A stretch of DNA of 39,778 nucleotides. Origin: Geobacteraceae bacterium. Lineage in GTDB: Bacteria; Desulfobacterota; Desulfuromonadia; Geobacterales; Geobacteraceae. The notes below the pieces were generated by a model. It searched no databases. It saw only the letters and a list, made by a program, of their open reading frames with translations, and had not been told where the DNA came from. The stretch covers positions 1-39,778 of the forward strand of contig JARKPN010000062.1 of assembly GCA_029975275.1 (NCBI GenBank). Reading direction: 5' to 3'. Below, piece after piece: positions 1-9,195 of the stretch. Within the stretch, counting starts at the first letter, position 1. Every line of letters starts with the position of its first letter. Made by a program: the position numbers and the translations under genes.

Positions 1-145
1 GACCGAAATGGTCATGCCCGGAGACAACGTAGCGGTAACGGTAAACCTGATCACGCCGATAGCGATGGACGAGGGTCTGCGCTTCGCCATTCGCGAGGGA
101 GGCCGCACTGTCGGCGCCGGCGTTGTCAGCTCGATAATCGAATAA
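1..145 (+). CDS. tuf: Elongation factor Tu, C-terminal end (partial)
   Basis: Reading from base 2 gives 47 residues ending in [11 protein letters not shown] and a TAA stop, the last beta-barrel strands of domain 3 of EF-Tu. EF-Tu is the GTPase that delivers aminoacyl-tRNA to the ribosomal A site. The 5' part lies outside the window, so the GTPase domain cannot be judged. The stop is 21 nt before rpsJ, the usual str/S10 junction, so the ribosomal cluster is probably entered by transcription from upstream. Confidence 0.95.
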   Translation, partial: TEMVMPGDNVAVTVNLITPIAMDEGLRFAIREGGRTVGAGVVSSIIE

Positions 146-166
146 ATAGTAAGGTACGAGGATACG

Positions 167-475
167 ATGCCAAGTCAGAAGATCAGAATCAGATTAAAAG
201 CCTACGACCACAAGCTGCTCGACCAGTCGGTCGGTGAAATAGTTGATACTGCAAAGAGGACCGGCGCACGGGTTGCCGGTCCCATCCCGCTGCCGACGGT
301 CATCAATAAATACTGCGTGTTGCGTGGGCCGCACGTGGACAAGAAATCCAGGGATCAGTTTGAGATTCGATCGCATAAGCGTCTCATCGATATACTGGAT
401 CCTACGCAGCAGACGGTAGACGCGCTGATGAAATTGGATCTTTCCGCAGGCGTTGATGTCGAGATTAAGCTTTAA
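167..475 (+). CDS. rpsJ: 30S ribosomal protein S10
   Basis: This 102-residue protein has the normal length and the family start [20 protein letters not shown], the IPLPT loop and the SREQFE-like stretch (here SRDQFE). S10 sits in the head of the small subunit; in E. coli it also works as NusE in transcription antitermination with NusB. It is the first complete gene of the S10 cluster, 21 nt after tuf and 48 nt before rplC. No S10 leader attenuator of the E. coli type is visible, and the short tuf-rpsJ gap leaves little room for one. Confidence 0.98.
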   Translation: MPSQKIRIRLKAYDHKLLDQSVGEIVDTAKRTGARVAGPIPLPTVINKYCVLRGPHVDKKSRDQFEIRSHKRLIDILDPTQQTVDALMKLDLSAGVDVEIKL

Positions 476-523
476 ACTACCACTACCGTCTAATACAGAC
501 ACGAGCGAACAGGAACATCAGTC

Positions 524-1153
524 ATGAAGAAGGGACTACTGGGAAAGAAACTGGGCATGACCCAGATATTTAGTGAAGACGGCCGCAAAATCCCTGTGAC
601 GGTTGTTGAGGCAGGACCTTGCGTAGTACTTCAGAAAAAGACACTTGAGAAGGATGGTTACTCGGCGTTGCAACTCGGTTTTGGAGTATGTGACGTGAAT
701 CGTTCAACCAGGCCGTTGATCGGACATTGCAAGCCGGCGGGTCAGGGCGTCATGAAGCACCTGCGTGAATTCCGGATTTCGGAGACCGACACGTTCAATG
801 TCGGGGACATAGTGCGGGCGGATATTTTCTCTGCCGGTGAACTGGTAGACGTGACCGGGACGAGCATAGGCAAGGGCTACCAGGGCGTTATCAAGCGTTG
901 GGGATTCCAGGGTGGCCGAGCGTCCCATGGTTCCAGGTTTCACAGGGCACCCGGTTCGATAGGCTGCTCAGCAACACCGGCAAGGGTGCTTAAGGACAAG
1001 AAAATGCCCGGCCAGATGGGTAATGAAAGGGTCACCGTGCAAAGGTTGCAGATTGTACGGGTTGACGAGTCTGAGAATATCATACTGATCAAGGGTGCAA
1101 TACCTGGCGCCAAAAACGGGATAGTTCTGATTAAAGATAGCGTTAAAGCATAG
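524..1153 (+). CDS. rplC: 50S ribosomal protein L3
   Basis: The 209-residue product starts [20 protein letters not shown] and carries the family signature [18 protein letters not shown] near residue 130, the loop that reaches toward the peptidyl-transferase centre. L3 is an early assembly protein that binds near the 3' end of 23S rRNA. Length and sequence are normal for bacterial L3. The ATG follows an AGGAAC element, and rplD starts 27 nt downstream in the same direction. Confidence 0.98.
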   Translation: MKKGLLGKKLGMTQIFSEDGRKIPVTVVEAGPCVVLQKKTLEKDGYSALQLGFGVCDVNRSTRPLIGHCKPAGQGVMKHLREFRISETDTFNVGDIVRADIFSAGELVDVTGTSIGKGYQGVIKRWGFQGGRASHGSRFHRAPGSIGCSATPARVLKDKKMPGQMGNERVTVQRLQIVRVDESENIILIKGAIPGAKNGIVLIKDSVKA

Positions 1154-1180
1154 CAATACGGTAGTTGACCGGAGATAGTC

Positions 1181-1804
1181 ATGGCTACAATCGATGTTTT
1201 TGATATGGGAAATAATAAGATAGGCTCAATGGATCTGTCAGACACGGTGTTTGGTGCAGAAATAAAGGAACATCTGATCCATGAGGCCATCAGGGTACAG
1301 CTGACCAACCGGCGAGCCGGTACTGTGGCGGTCAAGAATAGATCGCAGGTAGCCGGTAGCGGGAAAAAACCCTTCAAGCAGAAGGGCACTGGTCAGGCCC
1401 GCCAAGGCTGCAGCAGGGCTCCGCAATACCCTGGCGGTGGGGTCGCTTTCGGGCCTCAGCAAAAAGAGTACAACTTGTCAATGAACAAAAAGGCCCACAA
1501 ATCCGCGATGAAGTCCGTTTTGTCCTTTCTTTTCAAGGAAAACAAGCTTACCGTACTGAAGTCCTGGGAGCTGGGAAAGATTTCCACCAGGGGCTTCGTC
1601 GATGTGCTGAACGCATTCTCGCTGCAGAAGACGCTTGTTGTCATTGACGAGCAGAACCAGATGCTTGAACTTTCTGCCAGAAACGTAAAAGACGTGAAGG
1701 TGTTGAAAGCTGAAGGGCTTAACGTCTACGACATGATGAATTATAAGAACGTTGTCTTTACCGAATCGGCGGTAAGGAAAGTCGAAGGAGCGCTGCAGTC
1801 ATGA
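1181..1804 (+). CDS. rplD: 50S ribosomal protein L4
   Basis: This 207-residue protein has the L4 core, including the long internal loop with the GTGQARQG stretch and the GGGVAFGP motif that lines the peptide exit tunnel. In E. coli L4 represses its own operon through the S10 leader; no matching leader is seen here, so that regulation cannot be claimed. The last codons overlap the rplW start (ATGA at 1801-1804), which points to coupled translation of L4 and L23. Confidence 0.98.
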   Translation: MATIDVFDMGNNKIGSMDLSDTVFGAEIKEHLIHEAIRVQLTNRRAGTVAVKNRSQVAGSGKKPFKQKGTGQARQGCSRAPQYPGGGVAFGPQQKEYNLSMNKKAHKSAMKSVLSFLFKENKLTVLKSWELGKISTRGFVDVLNAFSLQKTLVVIDEQNQMLELSARNVKDVKVLKAEGLNVYDMMNYKNVVFTESAVRKVEGALQS

Positions 1805-2085
1805 ATATCTACGATGTCATTCAAAAACCTCTTATAAGCGAGAAAACTCAGGTTGAGAAGGAGTCGAAAGGTATCGTCGCTTTCCAGGTACACAGGGACG
1901 CCAACAAGCTTGAGATAAAGACCGCTGTTGAAACGCTTTTCAAGGTTGAGGTCACGGACGTTAACACCATTAACGTGGCTGGCAAGATGAAGAGATTTGG
2001 TCGGCACTATGGGAAACGCTCGAACTGGAAAAAAGCGTATGTCACCCTGAAAGAGGGAAGCAGCGTAGATTTCTTCGAAGTGTAA
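1801..2085 (+). CDS. rplW: 50S ribosomal protein L23
   Basis: The 94-residue product begins [17 protein letters not shown], the usual L23 start, and holds the conserved [20 protein letters not shown] region that binds 23S rRNA domain III. L23 surrounds the exit tunnel and docks trigger factor and the signal recognition particle. The start overlaps the rplD stop by 4 nt. rplB follows after 23 nt. Confidence 0.98.
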   Translation: MNIYDVIQKPLISEKTQVEKESKGIVAFQVHRDANKLEIKTAVETLFKVEVTDVNTINVAGKMKRFGRHYGKRSNWKKAYVTLKEGSSVDFFEV

Positions 2086-2108
2086 ATTTCGAGATGGGGT
2101 TGAAATAA

Positions 2109-2933
2109 ATGGCAATCAAGAGTTATAAACCGACATCGGCCGGGAGACGGCACCAGACTTGTGCCAGCTTTGAGGAGATAACGACCTCGAAACCTGAGAA
2201 GACCCTCGTCGTAACGCTCAAGAAAACCGGTGGCAGAAACAGCTTCGGACGGATTACGTCGCGCCACATTGGTGGCGGTCACAAGAAGAGGTACCGGATT
2301 ATCGATTTTCTGCGTGACAAGAGGGACATACCCGCCAAGGTTGCATCGATAGAATATGACCCCAACAGAAGCGCACGAATCGCTCTGCTGGTTTATGCCG
2401 ACGGTGAGAAACGTTATATACTCGCACCTGATGGCATAAAAGTTGGCGACAAGATACTTGCAAGCGAAAACGCTGACATAAAGCCCGGGAATGCACTCCC
2501 GCTGAAAGCGATACCTCTCGGTTCAATTATACACAACATTGAGCTGAAAATCGGAAAAGGCGGGCAACTTGCAAGGAGTGCAGGCACCTATGCACAACTG
2601 ATGTCGAAGGAAGGGAAGTATTCCCAGGTAAAATTGCCGTCCGGTGAAGTTCGCATGGTGTTGCAGAACTGTTATGCCACCATCGGCCAGGTCGGAAACC
2701 TGGATCATGAGAATGTTTCACTTGGCAAGGCCGGGCGTACCCGCTGGCTGGGCAAAAGGCCCAAAGTCAGAGGTGTCGCGATGAACCCGGTTGATCATCC
2801 GCATGGAGGGGGCGAGGGCCGTACCTCCGGCGGCCGGCACCCGGTAACGCCGTGGGGTATCCCGACCAAGGGATACAAGACTAGAAAGAACAAGAAGACA
2901 AGCAGATTTATTGTGAAAGCGCGAAAACAATAA
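2109..2933 (+). CDS. rplB: 50S ribosomal protein L2
   Basis: At 274 residues this is a full-length L2. It shows the N-terminal [13 protein letters not shown] start, the RNA-binding core with GGGHKKRYR, and the C-terminal [17 protein letters not shown] motif, whose histidine is close to the peptidyl-transferase centre. L2 is needed for subunit joining and catalytic activity. It is followed 23 nt later by rpsS, as in other bacterial S10 operons. Confidence 0.99.
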   Translation: MAIKSYKPTSAGRRHQTCASFEEITTSKPEKTLVVTLKKTGGRNSFGRITSRHIGGGHKKRYRIIDFLRDKRDIPAKVASIEYDPNRSARIALLVYADGEKRYILAPDGIKVGDKILASENADIKPGNALPLKAIPLGSIIHNIELKIGKGGQLARSAGTYAQLMSKEGKYSQVKLPSGEVRMVLQNCYATIGQVGNLDHENVSLGKAGRTRWLGKRPKVRGVAMNPVDHPHGGGEGRTSGGRHPVTPWGIPTKGYKTRKNKKTSRFIVKARKQ

Positions 2934-2956
2934 ATATACAATAGAGGAATGAGTCA

Positions 2957-3238
2957 ATGGCGAGATCAGTAAAAAAGGGGCCTTTTGTTGATGAACATTT
3001 GGCTGTGAAAGCTCAAGCTGAAGGGCCGAATTCGAAAAAAATCATTAAAACCTGGTCGCGGCGCTCTACAATCATCCCCGATTTCATCGGCTTGACATTT
3101 GCGGTACATAACGGAAAGAAATTTATTCCGGTGTTCGTTACAGAAAACATGGTAGGGCACAAACTTGGGGAGTTTGCTCCGACAAGAACTTTCTACGGGC
3201 ATGCTGCGGACAAAAAAAGCAAGCTCAAGAAAAAGTAA
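2957..3238 (+). CDS. rpsS: 30S ribosomal protein S19
   Basis: This 93-residue protein begins [15 protein letters not shown] and carries [20 protein letters not shown] and the [13 protein letters not shown] signature of S19. S19 lies in the 30S head next to S13 and contacts the A-site tRNA region. An AGAGGAA ribosome-binding element precedes the ATG. The gap to rplV is 16 nt. Confidence 0.98.
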   Translation: MARSVKKGPFVDEHLAVKAQAEGPNSKKIIKTWSRRSTIIPDFIGLTFAVHNGKKFIPVFVTENMVGHKLGEFAPTRTFYGHAADKKSKLKKK

Positions 3239-3254
3239 AATTAAGGAGTGACAC

Positions 3255-3590
3255 ATGGAATCAAGTGCCAAGTTAACGTTTGCCCGTATATCGCCCAGGA
3301 AGACTCGTCTCGTGGTGGACATGATCAGGGGGAGACAGATTCAGTCCGCCCTGAATATGTTAAAATACTCTCCGCAGCCGTCCGCCAAGCTGATTTCGAC
3401 TCTGCTTAAATCCGCTGTCGCCAATGCTGAGCAGAAGGGTGTTTCTGACGTGGATAAACTCTATGTCAAGACTATTTACGTAAATGCTGGGACAGTTCTT
3501 AAGAGGTTTCTGCCCAGAGCGATGGGAAGAGCCAGCAGAATAAGAAAGCCGACGAGCCATATTCATGTGGTTCTGGCGGACACGAAATAA
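3255..3590 (+). CDS. rplV: 50S ribosomal protein L22
   Basis: The 111-residue product shows the L22 fold: ARISPRKTRLVVDMIRG at the N-terminus and the C-terminal beta-hairpin RAMGRASRIRKPTSHIHVVL, which lines the exit tunnel. In other bacteria changes in this hairpin give macrolide resistance; nothing unusual is seen here. An AAGGAG element lies just before the ATG, and rpsC starts 21 nt after the stop. Confidence 0.98.
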   Translation: MESSAKLTFARISPRKTRLVVDMIRGRQIQSALNMLKYSPQPSAKLISTLLKSAVANAEQKGVSDVDKLYVKTIYVNAGTVLKRFLPRAMGRASRIRKPTSHIHVVLADTK

Positions 3591-3611
3591 GATATCAGTC
3601 GGAGGTGAGGT

Positions 3612-4250
3612 TTGGGCCAGAAAGTTAATCCTATAGGTTTCAGGCTGGGAGTCATAAAGAGTTGGGATTCGAAATGGTATGCCGAAGCAGACTATGCACA
3701 GCTGCTCCATGAGGATCTGAAGCTTAGAGATTTTTTGAAGAAGCGTCTGTATCACTCGGGTGTATCCAAGATAGAAATTGAGCGCGCCGCAAACAAGGCG
3801 AAGATCAATATTTATACCGCCCGTCCCGGTCTTATTATCGGCAAAAAAGGTTCCGAAGTTGAAACCTTGAAAAAGGAACTGGCTAAGCTTACCGAAAAAG
3901 AAGTTTTTCTGAACATACAGGAAATCAGAAAACCCGAGCTGGACGCACAATTGGTGGCAGAGAACGTTGCACTGCAACTGGAGCGGCGCATCGCTTTCAG
4001 GCGTGCGATGAAGAAGAGTGTCACCACCGCGCTCAAGTTCGGTGCAAAAGGAATAAGAATAACCTGCTCCGGCAGACTGGGCGGCGCGGAGATGTCCCGT
4101 ACCGAATGGTACCGTGAGGGGCGGGTACCGCTGCACACGTTGCGTGCCGACATAGACTACGGTGTTGCCGAGGCAAAGACCACCTATGGGATTATTGGGG
4201 TCAAGGTGCTCATTTTTAAAGGTGAAGTTCTCCCCGGGAAAAAACAGTAG
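3612..4250 (+). CDS. rpsC: 30S ribosomal protein S3 (TTG start)
   Basis: The protein reads (M)[20 protein letters not shown], the conserved S3 start, so the TTG at 3612 is the initiator; a strong GGAGGTGAGG lies directly upstream. It is 212 residues, with the KH type 2 RNA-binding domain around [14 protein letters not shown] and the C-terminal domain containing [23 protein letters not shown] cut here into [10 protein letters not shown] and [17 protein letters not shown]3 lines the mRNA entry channel with S4 and S5. Confidence 0.98.
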   Translation: MGQKVNPIGFRLGVIKSWDSKWYAEADYAQLLHEDLKLRDFLKKRLYHSGVSKIEIERAANKAKINIYTARPGLIIGKKGSEVETLKKELAKLTEKEVFLNIQEIRKPELDAQLVAENVALQLERRIAFRRAMKKSVTTALKFGAKGIRITCSGRLGGAEMSRTEWYREGRVPLHTLRADIDYGVAEAKTTYGIIGVKVLIFKGEVLPGKKQ

Positions 4251-4262
4251 AGGAGTTTCATA

Positions 4263-4685
4263 ATGTTAATGCCCAAGAGAGTTAAACATAGAAAGCAGAT
4301 GAAAGGCAAAATGAAGGGATCCCCTCACCGGGGGGTTACGCTTGCCTTTGGGGAGTATGGTCTGCAGGCCACTGAATGTGGCTGGCTTGACTCCAAGCAG
4401 ATTGAAGCGGCTCGTATCGCTTTGACAAGGTATATCAAGAGGGGCGGCAAAACCTGGATACGGATTTTTCCTGACAAGCCTCTGACCTCGAAGCCCGCAG
4501 AGACTCGCATGGGCAAGGGGAAAGGCTCTCCTGATTCATGGGTTTGCGTGATTAAGCCTGGGCGGATTCTCTATGAAATGGAAGGTGTTTCAGAGGAGAT
4601 TGCCCGTGAGGCTTTCAGGTTAGCAGCGTTTAAACTTCCGATTTCTACGAAATTTGTTACAAGGAACGATGGCCATGAAGAGTAG
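4263..4685 (+). CDS. rplP: 50S ribosomal protein L16
   Basis: This 140-residue protein begins [15 protein letters not shown] and contains the conserved [10 protein letters not shown] and the [10 protein letters not shown] loop near the A-site tRNA. The length is normal. The start at 4263 is preferred over the ATG two codons later because the MLMPKR start is conserved in the family and AGAGGAG lies at a good distance. Its last 11 nt overlap the likely rpmC start, which points to translational coupling. Confidence 0.97.
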   Translation: MLMPKRVKHRKQMKGKMKGSPHRGVTLAFGEYGLQATECGWLDSKQIEAARIALTRYIKRGGKTWIRIFPDKPLTSKPAETRMGKGKGSPDSWVCVIKPGRILYEMEGVSEEIAREAFRLAAFKLPISTKFVTRNDGHEE

Positions 4686-4863
4686 AGACCTCAGAGAAAT
4701 GACCATAGAAGAGCTCCAGGCGAAAGGCGAAGAGATGAATAAAGAGCTTTTCAATATCAAGTTTCAGCTTCACACCGGCCGCCTGGAAAGTACGGCAAAG
4801 CTGCCGGCCTTGAGAAAGGATATTGCGAGGTTGAAGACCATACTCAGGGAAAAGAGAGGCTAA
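4675..4863 (+). CDS. rpmC: 50S ribosomal protein L29
   Basis: The 62-residue product ([20 protein letters not shown]...) is the two-helix coiled L29, with the typical [15 protein letters not shown] segment. L29 sits at the tunnel exit beside L23. The ATG at 4675 is chosen because AAGGA (4661-4665) is 9 nt upstream of it. The in-frame ATG at 4669 would leave only 3 nt, and the TTG at 4654 has no upstream site. The start overlaps the end of rplP by 11 nt. Confidence 0.93.
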   Translation: MKSRDLREMTIEELQAKGEEMNKELFNIKFQLHTGRLESTAKLPALRKDIARLKTILREKRG

Positions 4864-4875
4864 GGCGAGGGAACC

Positions 4876-5133
4876 ATGAGCGAGCGTGGCAACAGAAAAA
4901 CCCATGTGGGCGTAGTAGTCAGTGATAAAATGCAGAAAACCGTTGTTGTCAAGGTGTCACACCTCGTCAAGCACACGGAATACAATAAATATATTAAAAG
5001 AAGCGTCAAGTACAAGGCGCATGACGAAGAAAACACCTGCAGGATAGGTGACAAAGTTCAGATTATTGAAACCAGACCTATCAGCAAAGATAAGCGTTGG
5101 AAGGTTAAGCAAGTTTTAGAGAGAATTTCATAA
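4876..5133 (+). CDS. rpsQ: 30S ribosomal protein S17
   Basis: This 85-residue OB-fold protein shows the S17 signature [18 protein letters not shown], then [20 protein letters not shown] and the C-terminal [14 protein letters not shown]17 binds 16S rRNA early in 30S assembly. It begins 12 nt after rpmC with GAGGGAA ahead of the ATG, and lies 15 nt before rplN. Confidence 0.98.
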   Translation: MSERGNRKTHVGVVVSDKMQKTVVVKVSHLVKHTEYNKYIKRSVKYKAHDEENTCRIGDKVQIIETRPISKDKRWKVKQVLERIS

Positions 5134-5148
5134 AGTAGGAGCATTCCG

Positions 5149-5517
5149 ATGATACAGATGCAATCTATACTTGATGTTGCAGACAATTCCGGCGCAAAGA
5201 AGCTCTATTGCATCAAGGTGTTGGGTGGCTCGAAACGTAAGTATGCAAGTATCGGGGACATTATTGTTGCTTCGGTGAAAGAGGCAATTCCCAATGCAAA
5301 AGTTAAAAAAGGTGACGTTGTAAAGGCTGTGATTGTCCGGACTGCCAAGGAAATCGGCAGACCTGACGGATCCTACATAAAGTTTGACGACAATTCAGGG
5401 GTTGTCATCAATAATCAGAAAGAGCCGGTTGGCACCAGAATCTTCGGTCCTGTCGCCAGGGAGTTGAGAGCAAAGAAATTTATGAAGATAATTTCACTCG
5501 CACCCGAAGTTCTTTAA
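5149..5517 (+). CDS. rplN: 50S ribosomal protein L14
   Basis: The 122-residue product begins [19 protein letters not shown] and includes the conserved [13 protein letters not shown] and [13 protein letters not shown] segments. L14 forms part of the subunit interface and, in other bacteria, is the docking site for the silencing factor RsfS. Length is exactly that of the family. The gap to rplX is 23 nt. Confidence 0.98.
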   Translation: MIQMQSILDVADNSGAKKLYCIKVLGGSKRKYASIGDIIVASVKEAIPNAKVKKGDVVKAVIVRTAKEIGRPDGSYIKFDDNSGVVINNQKEPVGTRIFGPVARELRAKKFMKIISLAPEVL

Positions 5518-5540
5518 ATTTCTTTAGGAGAAAATAAAAG

Positions 5541-5867
5541 ATGCAAGGCAATAAGCTGAGAATAAAAAAAGGCGACACGGTCATGGTGATCACCGGAAAA
5601 GATAGTAAAAAGACCGGTAAAATTTTGCGTGTCCTCAGCAAGAAGAACAGTGTGCTCGTTGAAGGTCTGAACATAATTAAAAGGCATACCCGTGCGAGGG
5701 GCAATCAGGCCGGCGGTATTGAGGAAAAAGAGGCCCCAATACACAGTTCCAACGTAATGCTGTTCTGTGCCAAGTGCAATAAGCCGGTGAGGAGCAAAAG
5801 GAATATCCTTGAAAACGGAGACAAGGCCCGCATTTGTATCAAGTGCGGCGAGTCTTTTGATAAATAG
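5541..5867 (+). CDS. rplX: 50S ribosomal protein L24, zinc-ribbon form
   Basis: The 108-residue protein has the KOW motif at the N-terminus ([19 protein letters not shown]) and a C-terminal pair of CxxC motifs at Cys76/Cys79 and Cys99/Cys102. These could bind a zinc ion; several bacterial L24 proteins carry this ribbon and others have lost it. L24 is an assembly-initiating protein of the 50S subunit. rplE follows after 13 nt. Confidence 0.97.
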   Translation: MQGNKLRIKKGDTVMVITGKDSKKTGKILRVLSKKNSVLVEGLNIIKRHTRARGNQAGGIEEKEAPIHSSNVMLFCAKCNKPVRSKRNILENGDKARICIKCGESFDK

Positions 5868-5880
5868 CACGGAGGAGTAA

Positions 5881-6420
5881 ATGGCGAGGCTAAAGGAGCT
5901 TTATAAAAAAGAGATCGTTCCGCAGATGATGAAGGAATTCGGCTATAAGAATGTAATGCAGGTGCCGAAGCTTGAGAAGATAGTTGTCAACATGGGGCTC
6001 GGTGAAGCAATTCAGAATGTGAAAATACTCGATTCTGCTGCTGAAGAACTCGCCATAATTACCGGACAGAAGGCGGTAGTAACAAAAGCCAAAAAATCCA
6101 TAGCGTCATTCAAGCTGCGTCAGGGAATGCCCATTGGCTGCATGGTGACGCTGCGTCAAGAGAAGATGTTCGAGTTTCTTGACCGCTTAATGAATATCTC
6201 GCTCCCGCGGGTCAGGGACTTCAAAGGCGTTTCTGCTAAGGGTTTTGACGGGAGAGGTAATTATTCCTTGGGCATTAAGGAACAACTGATTTTCCCAGAG
6301 ATAAATTACGATAAAGTTGAGAAAGTAAAAGGGCTGAACATTTCAATAGTAACAACAGCGAAGACCGATGAAGAAGGCAGGGCACTCTTGAAGTGTCTTG
6401 GCATGCCGTTCAGGAATTAA
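5881..6420 (+). CDS. rplE: 50S ribosomal protein L5
   Basis: At 179 residues this is a normal L5, with the signature [16 protein letters not shown], then [19 protein letters not shown] and the P-site tRNA loop region [12 protein letters not shown]5 binds 5S rRNA together with L18 and L25 and contacts the P-site tRNA. The ATG follows a GGAGGAGTAA element that starts just after the rplX stop. Confidence 0.98.
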   Translation: MARLKELYKKEIVPQMMKEFGYKNVMQVPKLEKIVVNMGLGEAIQNVKILDSAAEELAIITGQKAVVTKAKKSIASFKLRQGMPIGCMVTLRQEKMFEFLDRLMNISLPRVRDFKGVSAKGFDGRGNYSLGIKEQLIFPEINYDKVEKVKGLNISIVTTAKTDEEGRALLKCLGMPFRN

Positions 6421-6438
6421 TCCGTTTGGAGGAAATCA

Positions 6439-6624
6439 GTGGCTAAAACATCCATGATACTAAAGGCTCAGAGAGCTGCCAAATTTAAAGTCCGGGAATA
6501 CAATCGTTGTCCGCTTTGCGGCCGTCCGAGAGCTTATTACCGTAAATTTAAGATGTGCAGGATTTGCCTGAGAAAACTTGCTTCTAGCGGAAAAATCCCT
6601 GGTGTCATCAAATCCAGCTGGTAG
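6439..6624 (+). CDS. rpsN: 30S ribosomal protein S14, zinc-binding type (GTG start)
   Basis: This 61-residue S14 is the short zinc form, with Cys24, Cys27, Cys40 and Cys43 set in [21 protein letters not shown]. The zinc-free S14 found in many Proteobacteria is about 100 residues and lacks these cysteines. GGAGGAA sits well placed before the GTG start. S14 helps assemble the 30S head. No second S14 copy is visible in the window, so a zinc-free paralogue elsewhere cannot be excluded. Confidence 0.98.
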   Translation: MAKTSMILKAQRAAKFKVREYNRCPLCGRPRAYYRKFKMCRICLRKLASSGKIPGVIKSSW

Positions 6625-6657
6625 TCAACATACGAGAGAGTTAGAGGAGTGCTTTAA

Positions 6658-7056
6658 ATGTCGATGACTGATCCCATAGCTGATATGCTTACCAGAATCA
6701 GGAATGCCAACATGGCAAAATTACAGAAAGTAGACATCCCGTCTTCAAATCTCAAGGTAAACATTGCAAATGTCCTGAGAGGCGAGGGATTCATAAAGAA
6801 CTACAAGGTAATTGCCGACGAGAAACAGGGAGTCTTGAGGATATACCTTAAGTATATCGATGAAAAAGAAGGCGTGTTCAGTGAGATAAAGAGGATCAGC
6901 AAGCCAGGCAGCAGGGTGTATGTCAAGGGTGACAAGGTTCCTAAGGTTAAAAACGGTCTCGGGGTTGCGATTCTTTCCACGTCAAAGGGTGTCGTAACTG
7001 ATAAGGCTGCTCGTGAAGCCGGAATCGGCGGCGAAATACTCTGTACCGTTTGGTAA
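6658..7056 (+). CDS. rpsH: 30S ribosomal protein S8
   Basis: This 132-residue protein begins [21 protein letters not shown] and ends with the S8 motif [20 protein letters not shown]8 binds the central domain of 16S rRNA; in E. coli it also represses the spc operon by binding the rplE region of the mRNA. Whether that holds here cannot be read from the sequence. rplF starts 23 nt after the stop. Confidence 0.98.
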   Translation: MSMTDPIADMLTRIRNANMAKLQKVDIPSSNLKVNIANVLRGEGFIKNYKVIADEKQGVLRIYLKYIDEKEGVFSEIKRISKPGSRVYVKGDKVPKVKNGLGVAILSTSKGVVTDKAAREAGIGGEILCTVW

Positions 7057-7079
7057 GAAAGGATCGAGGAGCGTTAGCC

Positions 7080-7619
7080 ATGTCCAGGATTGGAAAACTT
7101 CCCATAGAAATACCTGCTGGGGTAAAGGTCACGATAGACAGCTCGGTGGTCAAGGTTGAAGGCCCCAAAGGCGCCTTGAGCAGAAGAATCGCCGAGGGTG
7201 TCTCGATTGAGGTTGCTGATAAGCAGATTGTGGTTTCAAGAAACAGCGAAGACAAAATCTGTCGATCCGCTCATGGTCTCATGAGAACGCTGTTGAACAA
7301 TATGGTTGTTGGTGTCACCAAGGGTTTTGAAACCATTCTAGATATAACCGGCGTTGGATATCGCGCGGAAGCAAAATCTGATACGCTGACATTGAGCCTC
7401 GGGTACTCTCATCCAATCAATTTCGCCTTGCCAAAGGGCGTCAGCGTCGAGGTTGAGAAAATGACCAAGGTCTTTGTCAGAGGGGCCGACAAGGAGCTTG
7501 TTGGACAGACGGCGGCCAAAATCAGATCGTTCCGCGTCCCTGAGCCCTATAAGGGTAAAGGAATCAAGTATTCTGACGAAAAAATAGTACGCAAAGCTGG
7601 CAAGACCGGGAAGAAATAG
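7080..7619 (+). CDS. rplF: 50S ribosomal protein L6
   Basis: The 179-residue product starts [17 protein letters not shown], the standard L6 start; GAGGAG lies 9 nt upstream, so the longer in-frame start at 7050 is rejected because it would run back into rpsH. The C-terminal signature [14 protein letters not shown] is intact. L6 lies near the sarcin-ricin loop and is needed for factor binding on the 50S subunit. Confidence 0.97.
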   Translation: MSRIGKLPIEIPAGVKVTIDSSVVKVEGPKGALSRRIAEGVSIEVADKQIVVSRNSEDKICRSAHGLMRTLLNNMVVGVTKGFETILDITGVGYRAEAKSDTLTLSLGYSHPINFALPKGVSVEVEKMTKVFVRGADKELVGQTAAKIRSFRVPEPYKGKGIKYSDEKIVRKAGKTGKK

Positions 7620-7643
7620 CATTTCCTGCAAGGAGACACAAAA

Positions 7644-8012
7644 GTGAGTTCTCTATCTCAAAAGAATCTGTCCAGAATTAAACGAAAAATAAGAGTAAGA
7701 AAAAAGGTCAAAGGGGCGCCGACGCGACCCAGGCTGAATGTTTTCAAGAGTTCGAAACATATATATGCCCAGCTGATTGATGATACAAGCGGCACTACGC
7801 TAGTATCTGCCTCGACGCTCGATAGCACCGTCAGCGAGGGACTCGACCATACAGGAAACGTTGAGGCGGCAGTGAAGGTAGGAGCCGCGATAGCGAAAAC
7901 GGCATTGGCAAAAGGAATCAGTTCAGTAATATTCGACCGTAACGGTTTTCTTTATCACGGACGCATCAAAGCACTGGCTGATGCTGCCAGGGAAAACGGA
8001 CTCTCATTCTGA
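7644..8012 (+). CDS. rplR: 50S ribosomal protein L18 (GTG start)
   Basis: This 122-residue L18 has the basic 5S-rRNA-binding N-terminus ([14 protein letters not shown]), [19 protein letters not shown] and the C-terminal [21 protein letters not shown]. It carries 5S rRNA into the 50S subunit with L5. The start is GTG, with AAGGAG 8 nt upstream. The next gene begins 24 nt after the stop. Confidence 0.97.
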   Translation: MSSLSQKNLSRIKRKIRVRKKVKGAPTRPRLNVFKSSKHIYAQLIDDTSGTTLVSASTLDSTVSEGLDHTGNVEAAVKVGAAIAKTALAKGISSVIFDRNGFLYHGRIKALADAARENGLSF

Positions 8013-8036
8013 GAGGTGTCAATCAGGAGGCGATAC

Positions 8037-8522
8037 TTGCTTAAGATCAATCCTAGTGAGCTTAATTTAACTGACAGAGTAGTCCATATAAGCCGGGTTG
8101 CAAAGGTGGTGAAGGGCGGTCGTCGTTTCAGCTTTTCTGCACTGGTCGTTGTCGGAGACGGCAACGGCTATGTCGGATACGGGCTTGGGAAGGCCAACGA
8201 GGTTCCGGAAGCTATCCGAAAAGGCGTGGAGCAGGCGAAAAAGAACATTATCAAGGTGCCGATTGAGGAACATACCATTCCTTACGAAGTCGAGGGACAT
8301 TTCGGTGCGGGAAGAGTCCTGATGAAGCCGGCATCAGCCGGTACCGGCGTGATTGCAGGTGGAGCAGCGCGTGCGGTGCTTGAAGCTGCCGGTGTTCATA
8401 ATATCCTGTCGAAATGTCTTGGGTCCAATAATCCGCACAATGTTGTCAAGGCGACTATCGCTGGATTAAAAATGCTCAGAAGCCCGCAGGAAGTCGCACT
8501 TCGACGTGGAGTAGTTGAATAG
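8037..8522 (+). CDS. rpsE: 30S ribosomal protein S5 (TTG start)
   Basis: The S5 core begins [20 protein letters not shown] and includes the double-stranded RNA-binding domain ([20 protein letters not shown]) and the C-terminal domain. The start is placed at TTG 8037 because a perfect AGGAGG (8025-8030) sits 6 nt upstream. The longer in-frame GTG at 8016 would put that site inside the coding region and has little upstream support. This gives 161 residues. S5 works with S3 and S4 in decoding accuracy and mRNA unwinding. Confidence 0.93.
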   Translation: MLKINPSELNLTDRVVHISRVAKVVKGGRRFSFSALVVVGDGNGYVGYGLGKANEVPEAIRKGVEQAKKNIIKVPIEEHTIPYEVEGHFGAGRVLMKPASAGTGVIAGGAARAVLEAAGVHNILSKCLGSNNPHNVVKATIAGLKMLRSPQEVALRRGVVE

Positions 8523-8548
8523 TCTTTTGTTTTTGGGAGAACTATAGC

Positions 8549-8728
8549 ATGGCCGATCAATTGAGAATCACTCTGGTAAAAAGTCATATCGGTAGACCGG
8601 ATAAGCACAGGGCTGTGCTCATGGGCCTGGGCCTCAACAAGGTAAACAAAACCGTGACCCTGCAGGATACACCTGAAATCAGGGGGATGGTGAAAAAGGT
8701 TGAACACCTGGTTAAAGTACAAGAATAA
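8549..8728 (+). CDS. rpmD: 50S ribosomal protein L30
   Basis: A 59-residue frame begins [20 protein letters not shown] and continues with [20 protein letters not shown] and [11 protein letters not shown], the complete bacterial L30 fold. GGGAG lies 8-9 nt before the ATG. It fills the otherwise empty space between rpsE and rplO, its place in the spc operon of other bacteria. L30 is a small 50S protein, not essential in all species. Confidence 0.97.
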   Translation: MADQLRITLVKSHIGRPDKHRAVLMGLGLNKVNKTVTLQDTPEIRGMVKKVEHLVKVQE

Positions 8729-8748
8729 AATCTACGGAGTCTGTTACG

Positions 8749-9195
8749 ATGGATTTAAATACTTTGAGGCCTGCTGAAGGGTCGACGAAAAAACGTAAAA
8801 GAATAGGCAGAGGCGCAGGCTCAGGTCATGGTAAGACCTCGACCAAGGGGCATAAAGGTCAGAAAGCAAGGAGTGGCGGGAGTGTCAAAGCCGGTTTTGA
8901 AGGCGGCCAGATGCCGCTGCAACGGCGGCTCCCCAAGAGAGGCTTCACCCCACTGAAGAAGAAAGTCTATGCTTTGGTCAAATTGAGCCAGTTAGAGATG
9001 TTTGATGCTGGTGTTACCGTGACTGCGGAAGAATTGCAACGAGCCGGTATCGTTACCAAGCTGCATGACGGAATCAAGATTATGGGTGACGGCGCCATCA
9101 CCAAGCCTTTGACAATAGTAGCCGACAAATTCACTTCCTCAGCAAAAGAAAAGATTGTCTCTGCTGGCGGAACGGTTCAGGAGCCTACCGTTTGA
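8749..9195 (+). CDS. rplO: 50S ribosomal protein L15
   Basis: The 148-residue product has the glycine- and lysine-rich N-terminal extension ([20 protein letters not shown]) that threads into 23S rRNA, followed by [15 protein letters not shown] and the globular C-terminal domain ending [12 protein letters not shown]15 is a late assembly protein. Its TGA stop (9193-9195) lies inside the TTGA that starts secY, so the two genes overlap by 4 nt. Confidence 0.98.
   Translation: MDLNTLRPAEGSTKKRKRIGRGAGSGHGKTSTKGHKGQKARSGGSVKAGFEGGQMPLQRRLPKRGFTPLKKKVYALVKLSQLEMFDAGVTVTAEELQRAGIVTKLHDGIKIMGDGAITKPLTIVADKFTSSAKEKIVSAGGTVQEPTV

Noticed and set aside
8016-8036. Longer N-terminus for S5 from GTG 8016
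   Set aside because: It would place the perfect AGGAGG inside the coding sequence and add residues not seen in S5; TTG 8037 fits better.
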